DNA of 52,278 nucleotides from Lingula anatina (lineage: Eukaryota > Brachiopoda > Lingulata > Lingulida > Lingulidae): positions 1-52,278 of the forward strand of contig NW_019773656.1 in NCBI RefSeq assembly GCF_001039355.2, read 5' to 3'. The position numbers and the translations under genes are program-made. This document shows, piece after piece, positions 1-50,300 of the stretch (position 1 is its first letter; each line of letters starts with the position of its first letter). The notes beneath the pieces are model-generated. The model was not told where the DNA came from and searched no databases. It saw only the letters and a list, made by a program, of their open reading frames with translations.

Positions 1-310
1 AACACTTTGATAAAATCAAAACCACTTTTACTTTTCAAGTCGGGAGTCGGGATAAATATCGGCAAGGTGGAGATATTTCTCGCCGGCGCTTCCGCAACAG
101 CAAGACTGAAGGACGCAAGTTACAAAGCGAAACATGTTTAGTCAAGTTAAAGACTTAATTACCGGCCTAACAGCGGCGATAGTGACTCCCGCTGTGAGCG
201 ACTTGCGCTGTCTATCGTAATCCCCCTATCATTAACACTGTCGGGGGCACACGCACGTTCGCCGTGCGTGTGCTATTAAAGTGACCGGGGACTAAATAGC
301 TACACGGTAC
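1..310. other. Left edge: sequence of different composition with an 11-bp hairpin
   Basis: No MAM exon continues here. The stretch looks GC-richer than the introns beside it. It holds a perfect hairpin (arms 247-257 and 263-273, loop TTCGC). A 35-codon minus-strand ORF is present, but I cannot link it to the gene. It may be a transposon end, a chimeric contig end or an unusual intron. Confidence 0.4.
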
Positions 311-39989
<39,679 letters not shown>

Positions 39990-42649
39990 GAAGTCTTTTT
40001 TCTCATAAACACCTTCATTGGAAAAAACATAAAACACAGTCTTCCACAGAAGAGAGAGAAGAAAAGACTGTCCGGCTTGCCCTGCGTTGGCAGACTTAAG
40101 CCGGCGTTATCAAAGTGGTACCAAGTGTCACAGGGATGAGATGACACTTGATCATGGTCACGTGGTTCTGTTTCAGGAATATTGGCTCTGGGGGTTTTGT
40201 TTGTTACTGAATAACTTGACATATCTGAAATAGAAATGGGGGGGGGGGGAGGGGGAATAGGGGGTGATGTAAGGCACATGAGAAAATTGTGCGGTGCGGG
40301 ACTACCTAAACATTGACAGTGGCGTTTTTATTGTAAAACGTGTTTCTACCAGGAGTGTCTAGTAGTGGAAGGGGGAGGTGATACGTTTTCCGGGTGGCCC
40401 TACTATTTATAGTGTGCTCATGGCCTGTGAGGCTAGTCTCTAGTTCGATTTTAAAGCCGGTCGAGTCAAAGACCACCTTCCTGAGAAAACACAAACGGAG
40501 GTTGTGTATCTGGCCATGAAAACATTGGTAATGAACAATTGACCTGTAAATTTGTTACCCCTCGTGTTCGGCAACTTTGGTTGTATGCTTACCAAAAAGG
40601 TAACCAAGAAGACCAATGACCACTTATCATAATGTTAAAACGCATATTAAGATGTCTAGCTTTTAACTAAGATTTATGGGGATAAAGTAAATGTATAAGT
40701 GGGAATAATTTCATTTTAATTGACAGAAATTGTTTTTTTTTTTTTTTTTTTTTTTTTTTGTTATGTGATGTTATGTTATATTATTTATTTTTCTGTTTTT
40801 GGTCCCCTCGTGTATACACATACTCTAAGATGGGACGGCCTGACACTGGTATCAGAGTACTGATAACCCGAAGCCATGAAGGGAGGCGTCCGTTGTTAAT
40901 TATTACCCAAATCAATAAACGTTTTAAGTACAAAAATGTTCATTCGTTTCTTCTAACTGGTATTAGTTAATCAAGATTATTCATATGACCCACTGCTGCT
41001 TTCTTCCACCTTTGTTTCGTAAAATCGCTCTAACTTATTTTTCATTTCTTAGAATAGTAAGTTAGCTAATTATAAAATTGGTTTCAGAGTACCGAAGAAA
41101 CTGTACATGCTTAGTCCAGTGATACTTTTAAATGCAGTGGCGGATTTAGGGTGGTCAGAGGGGTCCTGCCCCCCCCCCCCCCCCCCCTTCGATTTCTGAG
41201 AAAAATCACACCAAAAGTCGCTTCTTGAAATTAGAATTTTGACTAGCTAAATCATAGTTCTAAACAATACCAAATGGCACCGTTCGCTCTCTAAAATACA
41301 AAAATTTTTCGGGGAACTCCAGCGGGTCCCGAACCCCATGCCAAAAGGGAGGGGGTCGACTTCGCATCCGCGGACCCCCCTTCAAATAATTCTGGATCCG
41401 CCCCTGAAATGCACCACTGACATGGATTTGCTGGTGGCCGTTGATAAAGTTGGCTATATGTTGCAAAGGGCCTAACATTTCATGTATGTTGGAACCCAGC
41501 TATGTCGCACTTATTCCACATTTGATACAAAATATGTACTCAAACTGTAAATTTCGGAGTCAAGTGTCACCTCGCACCCCCAAGATTTACATGCACTACG
41601 TTTTTCTTTATTTGAAATAAAGTTGAATACAAAATGTCCTTTTAGCATTTTTTCACAGACCTGTCTACTGGGTTTTGTTTTCAAAACAAACCATAAGTTA
41701 TGTCATAAAAACCTGGGGATGCAGGTGCAATCGCCCAGTGTTATGGTTATTTTCATATGATGCTGGTAGCATAACAAATTCAAAGTTTTCTACCTCTAAA
41801 AGTAATTTTGTTGAAGAGATTTTAAAATCTATTTTCATAGCCTTGCAATAGTGAAAAGGATGCCTACAGGGCATCAAACTAAAGTTAAAACTTTCGCAGT
41901 AATGTCTAAACGTAATCCATTTTACTAAATCGTCTAACAAAAGCAGTCTGCGGCGTAAGCCAGTGGTCTACGCCCGTGGCAGGTACTGGTACATTAATCA
42001 GAATGTGTGAATTTAGGGGTCCAACATGGTCGTTAGATCTTTTCTATAAGGTTTTTAAATAGCTCTTGATTAATTTTTTTTTCTGAATTGTAACTGTTAC
42101 ATCATCATCATGATTCTAAAAACACATCAAGGTTTTGTTATTAGTAATATTAATGCTATCCAATCCAGTCTTATTAAAATTTTTATTAGTAGTGAATCCT
42201 GATTCGAACCAGTAGATTTTAGGTAAGTGGTCGTCTGAATGCCCAGTAATTGTAATTTAGTAAGTTGAAAACTTAATGCAGCAGAATGCAAAAGAAAAAT
42301 TACAAAAAAAAAAATACCTGTTGCAACCTATTTTAGTAATAAAAATGTATGATATATTATTTTAGGTATTTTAAAGTGGTATCATGTGTTCAAATGTAAA
42401 ACAACAATTACAATGTAACTCAAATTAACGTTAGGCCTATTATGGTTATTTTCATATGATGCCAATACTGTACCCAAAAAATTATAAATTAAAGTTTAAT
42501 AAACATGCTCTGGATATTAAAAAATATTAATGACAAAATGAATAATTATATTTGGTTTATTGATATAGGTTCTACATCTAAAAGTAACTTGATTAAAGAA
42601 ATGTTAAAATCTATTTTCACAGGCTTGTGGTTGAATGATGTAGCCTATG
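39990..42649. other. Upstream region of the MAM gene; no gene seen
   Basis: This contains the presumed 5' leader and promoter of the minus-strand MAM gene. I could not place a clear TATA box. It also holds a poly(T) tract (40733-40759), the MITE at 41135-41406 with a C run inside it, and a diverged repeat pair (41742-41850 against 42440-42625). The ORFs here are short and unlike known proteins. Confidence 0.6.
41135..41406. mobile_element. Small non-autonomous DNA transposon (MITE), copy II
   Basis: This 272-bp element is of the same family as 33000-33282 and in the same orientation. It starts CAGTGGCGGATTTAGG and ends CTGGATCCGCCCCTG. A perfect 5-bp target duplication (AAATG) stands at 41130-41134 and 41407-41411. 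The internal match to the other copy includes TTTTGACTAGCT-AATCATAGTTC and the CTTCGCATCCG stretch near the right end. Confidence 0.8.
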
Positions 42650-42654
42650 CGTGC

Positions 42655-43038
42655 CAGGGGCGGATTGAGGCCGTCTTCTGGGTCTTCCGTTTTAATTGTA
42701 ATTTCTATTACAAGTAAAGATTGTGGCATTTTCACTTTCAGAATAAAGATTCATTCCCTGCTTTACTAAACATTTATTACACTATATAAAAATATCACAC
42801 AAGTCAGTACTGCAGTGTATACTTTCAAGTCAAATCAACTCAGATTTACTATAACTGGTACATATATGCCAAACATTATTTTTTGCACAGAAACATATTT
42901 GTCACACACATATAATAAATGTTTCAAGTTTACATTGACGGGTGTCTAATTTTCTGTCAAAAGAAGGTCAAAAATAGAGGATGGATCAACAATGATAATT
43001 TGGAAGACTGTGAGAAAATATCTTTGGATCCGCCCCCG
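42655..43038. mobile_element. Possible third element with similar termini
   Basis: It begins CAGGGGCGGATTGAGG and ends TTTGGATCCGCCCCCG, so the ends are inverted-repeat-like and related to the MITE family. Flanking bases CGTGC and CGTAC match at four of five positions. The interior differs from the other two copies and contains most of one copy of a 237-bp repeat. Confidence 0.5.
42688..42924. repeat. 237-bp dispersed direct repeat, copy 1
   Basis: Almost identical to 44061-44297, with the same length and only a few substitutions. It lies about 310 bp upstream of the start codon of the 222-residue protein gene. Confidence 0.85.
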
Positions 43039-43140
43039 CGTACAGTGCATCAAACCATAGAAGTAGAGAAAACTACTTCTATGATCAAACTAAAGCTAAT
43101 CGTTTCGCCAAGGAGCAAGTTGCCCCTCCCCTCCTGTGAC

Positions 43141-43144
<4 letters not shown>

Positions 43145-43190
<46 letters not shown>
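43145..43190. repeat. (CT)n microsatellite upstream of a start codon
   Basis: About 23 CT units end 46 bases before the ATG at 43236. It probably lies in the 5' leader or promoter of that gene. Confidence 0.9.
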
Positions 43191-43193
<3 letters not shown>

Positions 43194-43235
43194 TTGTCAC
43201 ATGACTGTCATGTGACATTTTTAGAGCATTTCAAA

Positions 43236-44870
43236 ATGGCGATTGTAATAGACAAGGTTCTAACACTGCTTGTATCGAGAATAGCAAGCGAAGCAACAGA
43301 TAAATTGTTCAAATCAGGAGGAGATAAAAACAAGGCAGATCTTGTTGGTGAAATTAAAGCATTAAAAGATGCTTTTGATGCGGAGAAAAACAGGTAATGC
43401 TTAAATAAACCGTTATGAATACATAGATCATGGGTCCTGGGGGGAAACTTACAGTGTATATGATAAAGACGAGCCTAACCGCCAGTACCGGATATTGGTT
43501 TGTAACCTTTAGGGGTAATTAGGACTTAGCCTTTGCGGCATGCATAAACAGTGGTCGATCTACCACACCTTGGTCTTTTGTTTTTGACAACTGTTCATTC
43601 GTCATCGAAGTGCTTGTTCAAGACTACAGACTGATACAGGTATCTACTAGTAGTAGTATTACCAGTGGCTTCATTAGTAACGTTCCCACAATTCACGGTT
43701 TTCTGTCTATGCGTACATACCCTGAAAATAGTTAGCCTCACTGACGAGAACAATGGTCGTTTCTCACCGCTCTCTAGGATTACCCCTGCATGGGTCAACC
43801 TAGCATGAAATTTCACGCTTCTCTAAGATCAACCATGCATTTGTATACAAGTCAAATCTCTACCATGGTAGGCCCTATATTGAACTGCATCATGTACCTG
43901 TACACTCACATGTTCGTACAGGGCATGTGTCTTTTGGGCTTGGGCTTTGGAGTTTAACGGCCTCAGATATGTACATTGTACCTGTAACATTGAATGATAT
44001 TTTCATAGTGGTAGAGATACGTAAAAGTAAATAATGACAATATCAGAGATAAAACATGTGCGTTTTAGTTGTAATTTCTATTACAAGTAAAGATTGTGGC
44101 ATTTTCACTTTCAGAATAAAGATTCATTCCCTGCTTTACTAAACATTTACTACACTATATAAAAATATCACACAAGTCAGTACTGCAGTGTATACTTTCA
44201 AGTCAAATCAACTCAGATTTACTATAACTGGTACATATATGCTAAACATTATTTTTTGCAGAGAAACATATTTGGCACACATATATAATAAATGTTTTAT
44301 ACCACACTTAATATGCAATCAAAATAAAATGCCATGGCAATTTGTTTTCCTTTCTTCAGGCCACTAGAAGTATCCTTAAAATTCCAGCCAGAATTGAAGG
44401 AGATTGCAGAAGACATGTCTGGAAAAATGAAAGAAGAGCTACATAGGACATTTGATACTTTCACATCAGCTGTTGAAAGAACAGTATCTAGGGAAATCAG
44501 ACATACCATTAGTGCCTTATCTGAACATCTCAATAGAATTATTGTACCACTGACATCACTACTTGCTTCTGTGGAGCAGAAACTAGCAGCAGCAGAGGAG
44601 GCAAAACAAACTGTGCAGAAACTGGGAAGCCTGTTCACTACTTTGAAAATTTTCATTAGGCTACTTACTGTTTGCTCATTTTTGCTGACATTCTTTTACA
44701 TCTATAAAAGAACAGACAGTGCTGCTTCTGATTCATCTGGTTCAATGTGGATTAGTTATGGAAGATGTAGACAATTGATCACACTGACTGTGATGGTCAT
44801 GGCTTGCCTATCCCCTCTGTGGATCTTTGACCTGAAATTTAATTTTGTTAAGATGATGATCCCAGAATAA
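43236..44870 (+). CDS. Unrecognised 222-residue protein with two C-terminal hydrophobic segments (exons 43236-43393 and 44360-44870)
   Basis: Exon 1 starts in good context (AAAATGG) and reads MAIVIDKVLTLLVSRIASEA. It ends at a CAG|GTAATG donor in phase 2. Exon 2 begins after TTTCTTCAG and completes an Arg codon, giving EKNR-PLEVSLKFQPE. The TAA is at 44868-44870. Residues 1-145 look helical and charged, with heptad-like stretches (KMKEELHRTF, SALSEHLNRI, EQKLAAAEEAKQTVQKL). Residues of about 150-168 and 191-210 are hydrophobic and separated by a short polar loop, so a hairpin membrane anchor with a cytosolic coiled-coil head is plausible. I do not recognise the family. The two-exon join is supported by phase and consensus only. 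No canonical AATAAA follows closely. Confidence 0.68.
44061..44297. repeat. 237-bp dispersed direct repeat, copy 2 (intronic)
   Basis: It lies inside the intron of the two-exon gene and ends 62 bases before the exon 2 acceptor. Unlike copy 1 it has no inverted termini. A GCACAG-to-GCAGAG change relative to copy 1 creates a TTTTTTGCAG acceptor-like site. Confidence 0.85.
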
Positions 44871-44978
44871 TTATAAGTATTGATATATCAAGATACTAAA
44901 AATGTCAAAACTTTTTGTTATTTGGCTTCTTAGAGTTATTTATTTATTTTCTTCTTTGTGTGATAAAGTCCATTAATA

Positions 44979-45015
44979 CAAGGAGTTATAACAGACAGTC
45001 TGTTATAACTCCTTG
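44979..45015. repeat. 37-bp near-perfect palindrome
   Basis: Two 18-base arms (CAAGGAGTTATAACAGAC and its complement) surround one central A. A 12-bp direct repeat ATTAATACAAGG stands at 44972-44983 and 45016-45027. It lies 108 bases after the stop codon of the two-exon gene, so it may be in its 3' UTR and fold in RNA. Confidence 0.85.
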
Positions 45016-46059
45016 ATTAATACAAGGTGTAAACATAAATATAAGATTCTGAGGAGTTACAGTAAAGTGTTAAACGACAGATGTTTATTTACATAAATTA
45101 ATGACTGGAACTGTTTAAATCCAACAAAAATAACTAAGTTCAAATTTCAGTATTTTGTAATCACATTGTTAGTAAATATATGTCCAATAGTATCAGTAAA
45201 CATACTTGCAAATAAGGTTGCAATGAATACTAAATTTTAATGATAGAGATTGGACCCATATGCACTCATCGTAAACTTTGTAGTTATATATTGAGAAAAC
45301 CTGTTAAACAATTACATACAAGAAAAAAGTGCAGGTAAAAACAAATTTATTTGTATATTTTCATATCAAAATTATACAAATCATATTTTTCCAAACTTAT
45401 TTACATCCTTGGAGTGTCAGGTTTGGAGAAGTGAACACAGTATTGTATACAAAATCGAAAAAGAGGCGATTCAACAATTTTCCACTAGCAGCCCCTGTGG
45501 TCAGAGAGTACTTATTTGGCACGTCGCTCATTACACTACTGATTCAATTTTCGACACAACGGAAGACGGTTCCATCAGTTCTGATCTATCTCTCAGATTA
45601 AGATGATTCAGTGTCGCAATGACTCCGTAATTAGGAACAAAAGCAACAGATTATCTCTTGAACTTGCTTAAAAATCACTACCAAATGAGAAATCTGATAT
45701 TTGACCTCTTAACTTTAAGTATAGACCCTCATTAACGATCCACACCGATGCTCCGCAAATAGTTAACGAAATAAAATAAATGAATAGAAAACCACAACAA
45801 CATTTGTATTTTACTTGTAAACAAAACGTAAAGGAAACGAGTTGTATTTTAGAATAAGAATCCAAATAAACAATACTGTATAACTGGCATATGTGGGGAA
45901 CATGGGTTTGACCTCATTTGGCAATCATAACTTACTATAAAGATGTCCCTGAAAAGATTTTAATGATAATGCTGATAAGTACAGTATGAAAAAGTAAAAC
46001 CTAAATAAGGAAGGCTAAGAGACTAAGAGACCATTCCCAGACCTTATCGTACTAACTTT

Positions 46060-46250
46060 GGATCGAGCCATCTTCTAGGGGATTCTCGCTTAATTGCAGT
46101 TAACTTAAGCCGCTTAGATGTCTGTCACGCCTACTGAAGCTGATAGGGGGGCATTAATTTTCGTTTAGCAGCTTCAGTAGGCGTAGCAGGCATTTAAGCC
46201 ACTTAGGCTGAAAGCAATTTAGCGAAAAACCCCGTGGAGATGGACGGATC
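46060..46250. mobile_element. Foldback (long inverted repeat) element, about 190 bp
   Basis: Almost the whole length is an imperfect inverted repeat. The inner arms are a perfect 15 bases (46128-46142 and 46169-46183). The match then continues outward through TAAGCCGCTTAG-like, GCTTAATTGC-like and CCATCT segments to GGATC at each end. It has no coding capacity and looks like a MITE. No clear target duplication was found. Confidence 0.6.
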
Positions 46251-47380
46251 CTGTTAGATCGATCTAGAGATTGGAACCCACTCTTATTTCTGAGAGTTAA
46301 TGTTGAATTGACATATAAAAAACAACAAAAATTATTTATGATGCCGATTTAACGCATCATATGCAACGCGATGAATTTACAAAACAACTCGAAAAATAAA
46401 TTGATATCACGTCAGGCATGTTTTTCATTTCAACATGAGCCATTATGTGGCATTTGTAACCCACATGTGACGGCAAAATTTAGCAGCATTGTCTCAGCAG
46501 AGCATGCATATACCACAGGAAACCTGTCTAATCCTTCGGTTGTCCCGTCCTACGCTATCGTAATGTATCGTGGCTTCCTTTTATTATAATTCATAATCAC
46601 ACGGTCTGCTGAGATAGTTTGTTCTAATTAAGCCCTCACAATATAACTGGAAACACGACTTGTCATTGACTCATACCAGGACCACCGCGTTCTACTGCTG
46701 ATGTCAATTTTTCGATCGTTGGCACAAACAATGTCAATATTTCATTAGGATTTCAATGTAACTGGAGCCCCAGTCAATATTGTAGACGCTGCTTTTTATC
46801 GGGTTGCAATTACTGCAAGTCATAATTTTTACTGCAATCAATGTCACTTTGGTAACTCCATTATTCGAAATCCTAAAGAAGAAAGTTGTTTGTTTTTGGT
46901 GGGATATATGTGTTAAAGATTCCTTTCTGTTTACAGCTGCCATAGAGAATTCAACATATAAGTTGTGCTGTGAATCATTACGCGATCAAACATTTACGTG
47001 CAAGAGTTATTAATGTTTTGCATGCAACAGTAATCAATTAACACGAGTAAGGTGTATACAGGGCGAGCTAGCAATGTCATAAAATTTTCAACAGCAGGAC
47101 ATCACCCTTTTTTTGGGACTGTGGGAAGTAAGTGAGGAAAAATCTTATTTTTCTATTAACACACTAACTCATTAAAGTCGGTATCCTCTTTACATAGACA
47201 TCTGTGTCAATCTTTTGGTGAAATAGAATACAACTGCGGCTGCAACTTAAGCGTTCTGTCTAAAATCAGCTTGGTATGGAACAGGGTCGATAAAATAGTC
47301 TTAATACCGACCAAATAATCATGAAATTTAAATGCATGTGCATACCAAGCATGATGATATTAATAAAATTTAAAAATCCG

Positions 47381-47388
47381 TTTTTCAG
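47381..47388 (+). promoter_or_regulatory. Possible 5'-UTR splice acceptor before the TRPV start
   Basis: TTTTTCAG precedes GGCGTTACC and the ATG. If used, it means the coding exon is intronless but the leader is spliced. Inferred from consensus only. Confidence 0.4.
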
Positions 47389-47397
47389 GGCGTTACC

Positions 47398-50300
47398 ATG
47401 TCTGACAGCGCAACAGAGCGCCCCAGCAATGGCATAGAGAGTCACTCTATTAGCCATGGCTCTCAAATGTTAGCAGAAAAAATTGCTGATCACATGGAAG
47501 AAATTAACTCTCCTCGATCTATTGAAGACATGAATGAAAGTTTCAACAGGTGTTTATCATCTCCTAATCCTTATGACGCGGTGAAATTCAAAAATGCATT
47601 ATTCAAAGCTGCAAGCTTGAATGACTGTGACAGATTAGAGGCTCTCGTAGAGCTAATCAAAAGAAAAGATATCCCGATTACTGATTTTTACAGAGAAGGC
47701 AATGAGACCCCGCTCCATCATGCTGCAACTTTCAGCAATCACTCTGTGATGGAAATCCTGGTGACAGAATATCCCGATATGGTTCATGAGCAAAGAAATA
47801 AAGGTGCACTTTACGCCGGTCAAACTGCCTTACACATAGCAGTAGCGAGGAGAGATCTCTATGCAGTGAAAATGCTCTTGTCCCGTGTTTCTCTGGCAAC
47901 TTCGGACCAAAACTGTGTTTCAGGCGTGGATGACACGAAGAATACAAATAAAACTAAAAAGATAAGAAATAAAGAAACGCTGCTGCATGCCAAAGTTGTA
48001 GGGGATGAATTCGTTGGTACTTGCATGGAGGCAGAGCTTGTCCTTGCAATAGCAGCATGGAACGCCGACTTGCAGATGGTACGAGAACTGCTAAATCAAG
48101 GCGCTCTACCCTACAAACGGGACAGTAAAGGGAGGACTGTTTTTCATACACTTGTGTATCTCGCTTCTATGGAAGAGTCAAAAAGTTCTGGCGTCGTTTC
48201 AGAATCTACACAGAATGCAAAGATGTCCAGTCACAAATCTAACATTATAAAGGAGACGTTACGCCTTATCTCATCATTGGAAAAAACAAAAACAGCACAC
48301 GAGAAGTTAGGCAAAGTCACAGATAGTATTTCAGAGTCTTTGTGTGAAGCAGGTCCCTCTATTGAGATCACTGACAAAATCAAAGAAGCTTTGAGAGAAC
48401 TTTCATCTGTTGGACATTATACTGCTTCAAAAACTAAAGTTATCAAAGAAAATCTATCAACACTTGCTTCAATGGAACAAGTTACCACACCCGTTGAAAA
48501 TGACAACCGTGACAGAATAAAAGAGACATTTCAGGAATTGCTTGACAAAACAGACATCTCAGACATGCCACAAGTCTTTGCCTCAGATCCGCAGAAAAAG
48601 CGAGCTTACATCCAAGCTTACTTGTTATCTCTACGCGACGCCCAAGGATTGACTCCCTTGACACTTGCAGCAAAGCTCGGAGTACATGGTTTATTTGAGC
48701 ATATCATCAATTTAGAAAACACCTACAAATTTTTGGATGATACCGATGGGGTGAATGACATTTACCTTTATGATGTCACTGACATAGATAGTGCAGTTCG
48801 TTTCAATGACAGGACATCAGCACTGGAGAGAATTCCATTTGATAAACCCGAAGAGGCTTTCATTTTCATGGAACTGTCGCCCATTCGCGAAATGGTGTCA
48901 GCGAAGTGGAAGGAGTACAGGAAATATTATTTTTTGTGGGGATTCTTTCACTTATTGGCCATGGTAGCGATAACATTATGCTGTTGTTTTAGACCTCTTG
49001 ATCTAGAACCCCAGTCTGTTTTGAATCCTAATGTTTCTAGATCAATTGGCCAGGCGGCTTTTTCACATCTGACACAAATGTATTCAAAACCCATTGACAT
49101 ATTGAGAGCAACTTTTGAGATCAGTTTTGGCACATCGTGCTTTATTATCCTTTTGTTCGAAGTGATACACGAAACCATTATCCACAAACACTTTCCATTC
49201 ATCAACAGAATTCTTGGAAACGGTACCTATAGGCTCACTTACATAGCGTTTACTTTTTCTGCCGTTCTTACATTTTTGTTCAGGCTGTTTGTATATCACT
49301 ACGAAGAAATTCCTATGGTGGCTATGTTAGTCTCGGGCTGGTACTTTACGCTTTTCTTTACAAGGGGCTTTAAAAAGTTTAGTTTTTTTACCGTCATGAT
49401 TCAGAAAGTCTTTTTTGGGGATCTGTTTCGTTTTTCAGTAGTGTTCATTGTTTTGCTATCGGCGTTTTCATCAGCCATGTTTGTTAGTTTCCAGAATGTT
49501 CCAGAAAAAATCCCCGAAGAGTTTGCAGACTATCTCAGCACCATATTTACTTTGTTTAAACTTGCGCTTGGTTTGGCCGATATTGAAGTTCTCAGTCAAA
49601 CAAGAAGGCCATGGCTGACAATTGTATTGTTTCTACTTTTTGTTGTTTTGGCATATATTTTACTCGTAAATATGCTAATCGCTCTTCTTTCCGAAACTTG
49701 TTCTGTAGTTGCAAAAAACAAAACAGCCCAGTGGAAACTGCAGAGATTATCTATCACTCTCCTCATCGAAAGAAGGCTTCCGAAAAGATTGCGAAAATCA
49801 TGCGGGACCGAAAAGTATTTGAAGGTCTTTCGAAATCCCCCTGGTGATGGGCAAATGGATGACCTTGTGCATCAGTCGGCTGCCCTTGCTATGTCCTTCC
49901 TTCGTATACCAGCCATGCAGAAACGTATATTTCAGAGAGTGAAAGCGGCCCCTAGCTTATCATCCAACTCGTACGTTACGACCTTGAACAGAATCACTAC
50001 AGACTGGTTGAATAGAATACATGCAACGAATTTTACTTCTCGAGAGACAAACAATATGAATAAGAAGACCACTGCAAGAAAACACGTCAAAGCAAATGGG
50101 GTGCTGAAGAAAGCTATAAATCAAGTTCTACCAAGCTACGGCAATGTTTCAACTTCGTCACCAACAGAAAATTGTTTAAAAACTAACAACCTGACAGTTT
50201 CCGTAAACCCGACTGCTATGGCAATATCCATGCGAGATAACATGCTGTCCACAATTCCAAAACTTAACGATAGCCTTGAAATTGCTAGTGTAGACAAAAA

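Larger units (their letters stand above)
44871..47397. other. Intergenic region between the two plus-strand genes
   Basis: I see no convincing gene. It holds a 37-bp palindrome (44979-45015) and a foldback element (46060-46250). Short ORFs in it have no recognisable motifs. A possible splice acceptor (TTTTTCAG, ending at 47388) lies nine bases before the TRPV start codon. Confidence 0.6.

Noticed and set aside
247-273. Hairpin as a bacterial-type terminator or small RNA gene
   Set aside because: The window is eukaryotic, there is no following T run, and no transcript evidence can be read from sequence.
300-302. TAG as the true stop of the MAM gene
   Set aside because: A donor at 309-310 gives exactly the exon length and phase of the MAM8 counterpart, so splicing is more likely. 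I cannot fully exclude the stop.
41260-41478. Minus-strand frame of 72 codons
   Set aside because: It lies mostly inside the MITE at 41135-41406.
42505-42717. 70-residue plus-strand frame before the two-exon gene
   Set aside because: It overlaps a diverged repeat and a transposon-like end and lacks recognisable motifs.
45329-45606. Two overlapping plus-strand frames of 90 and 65 codons
   Set aside because: No motif and low-complexity coding character; most likely chance frames.
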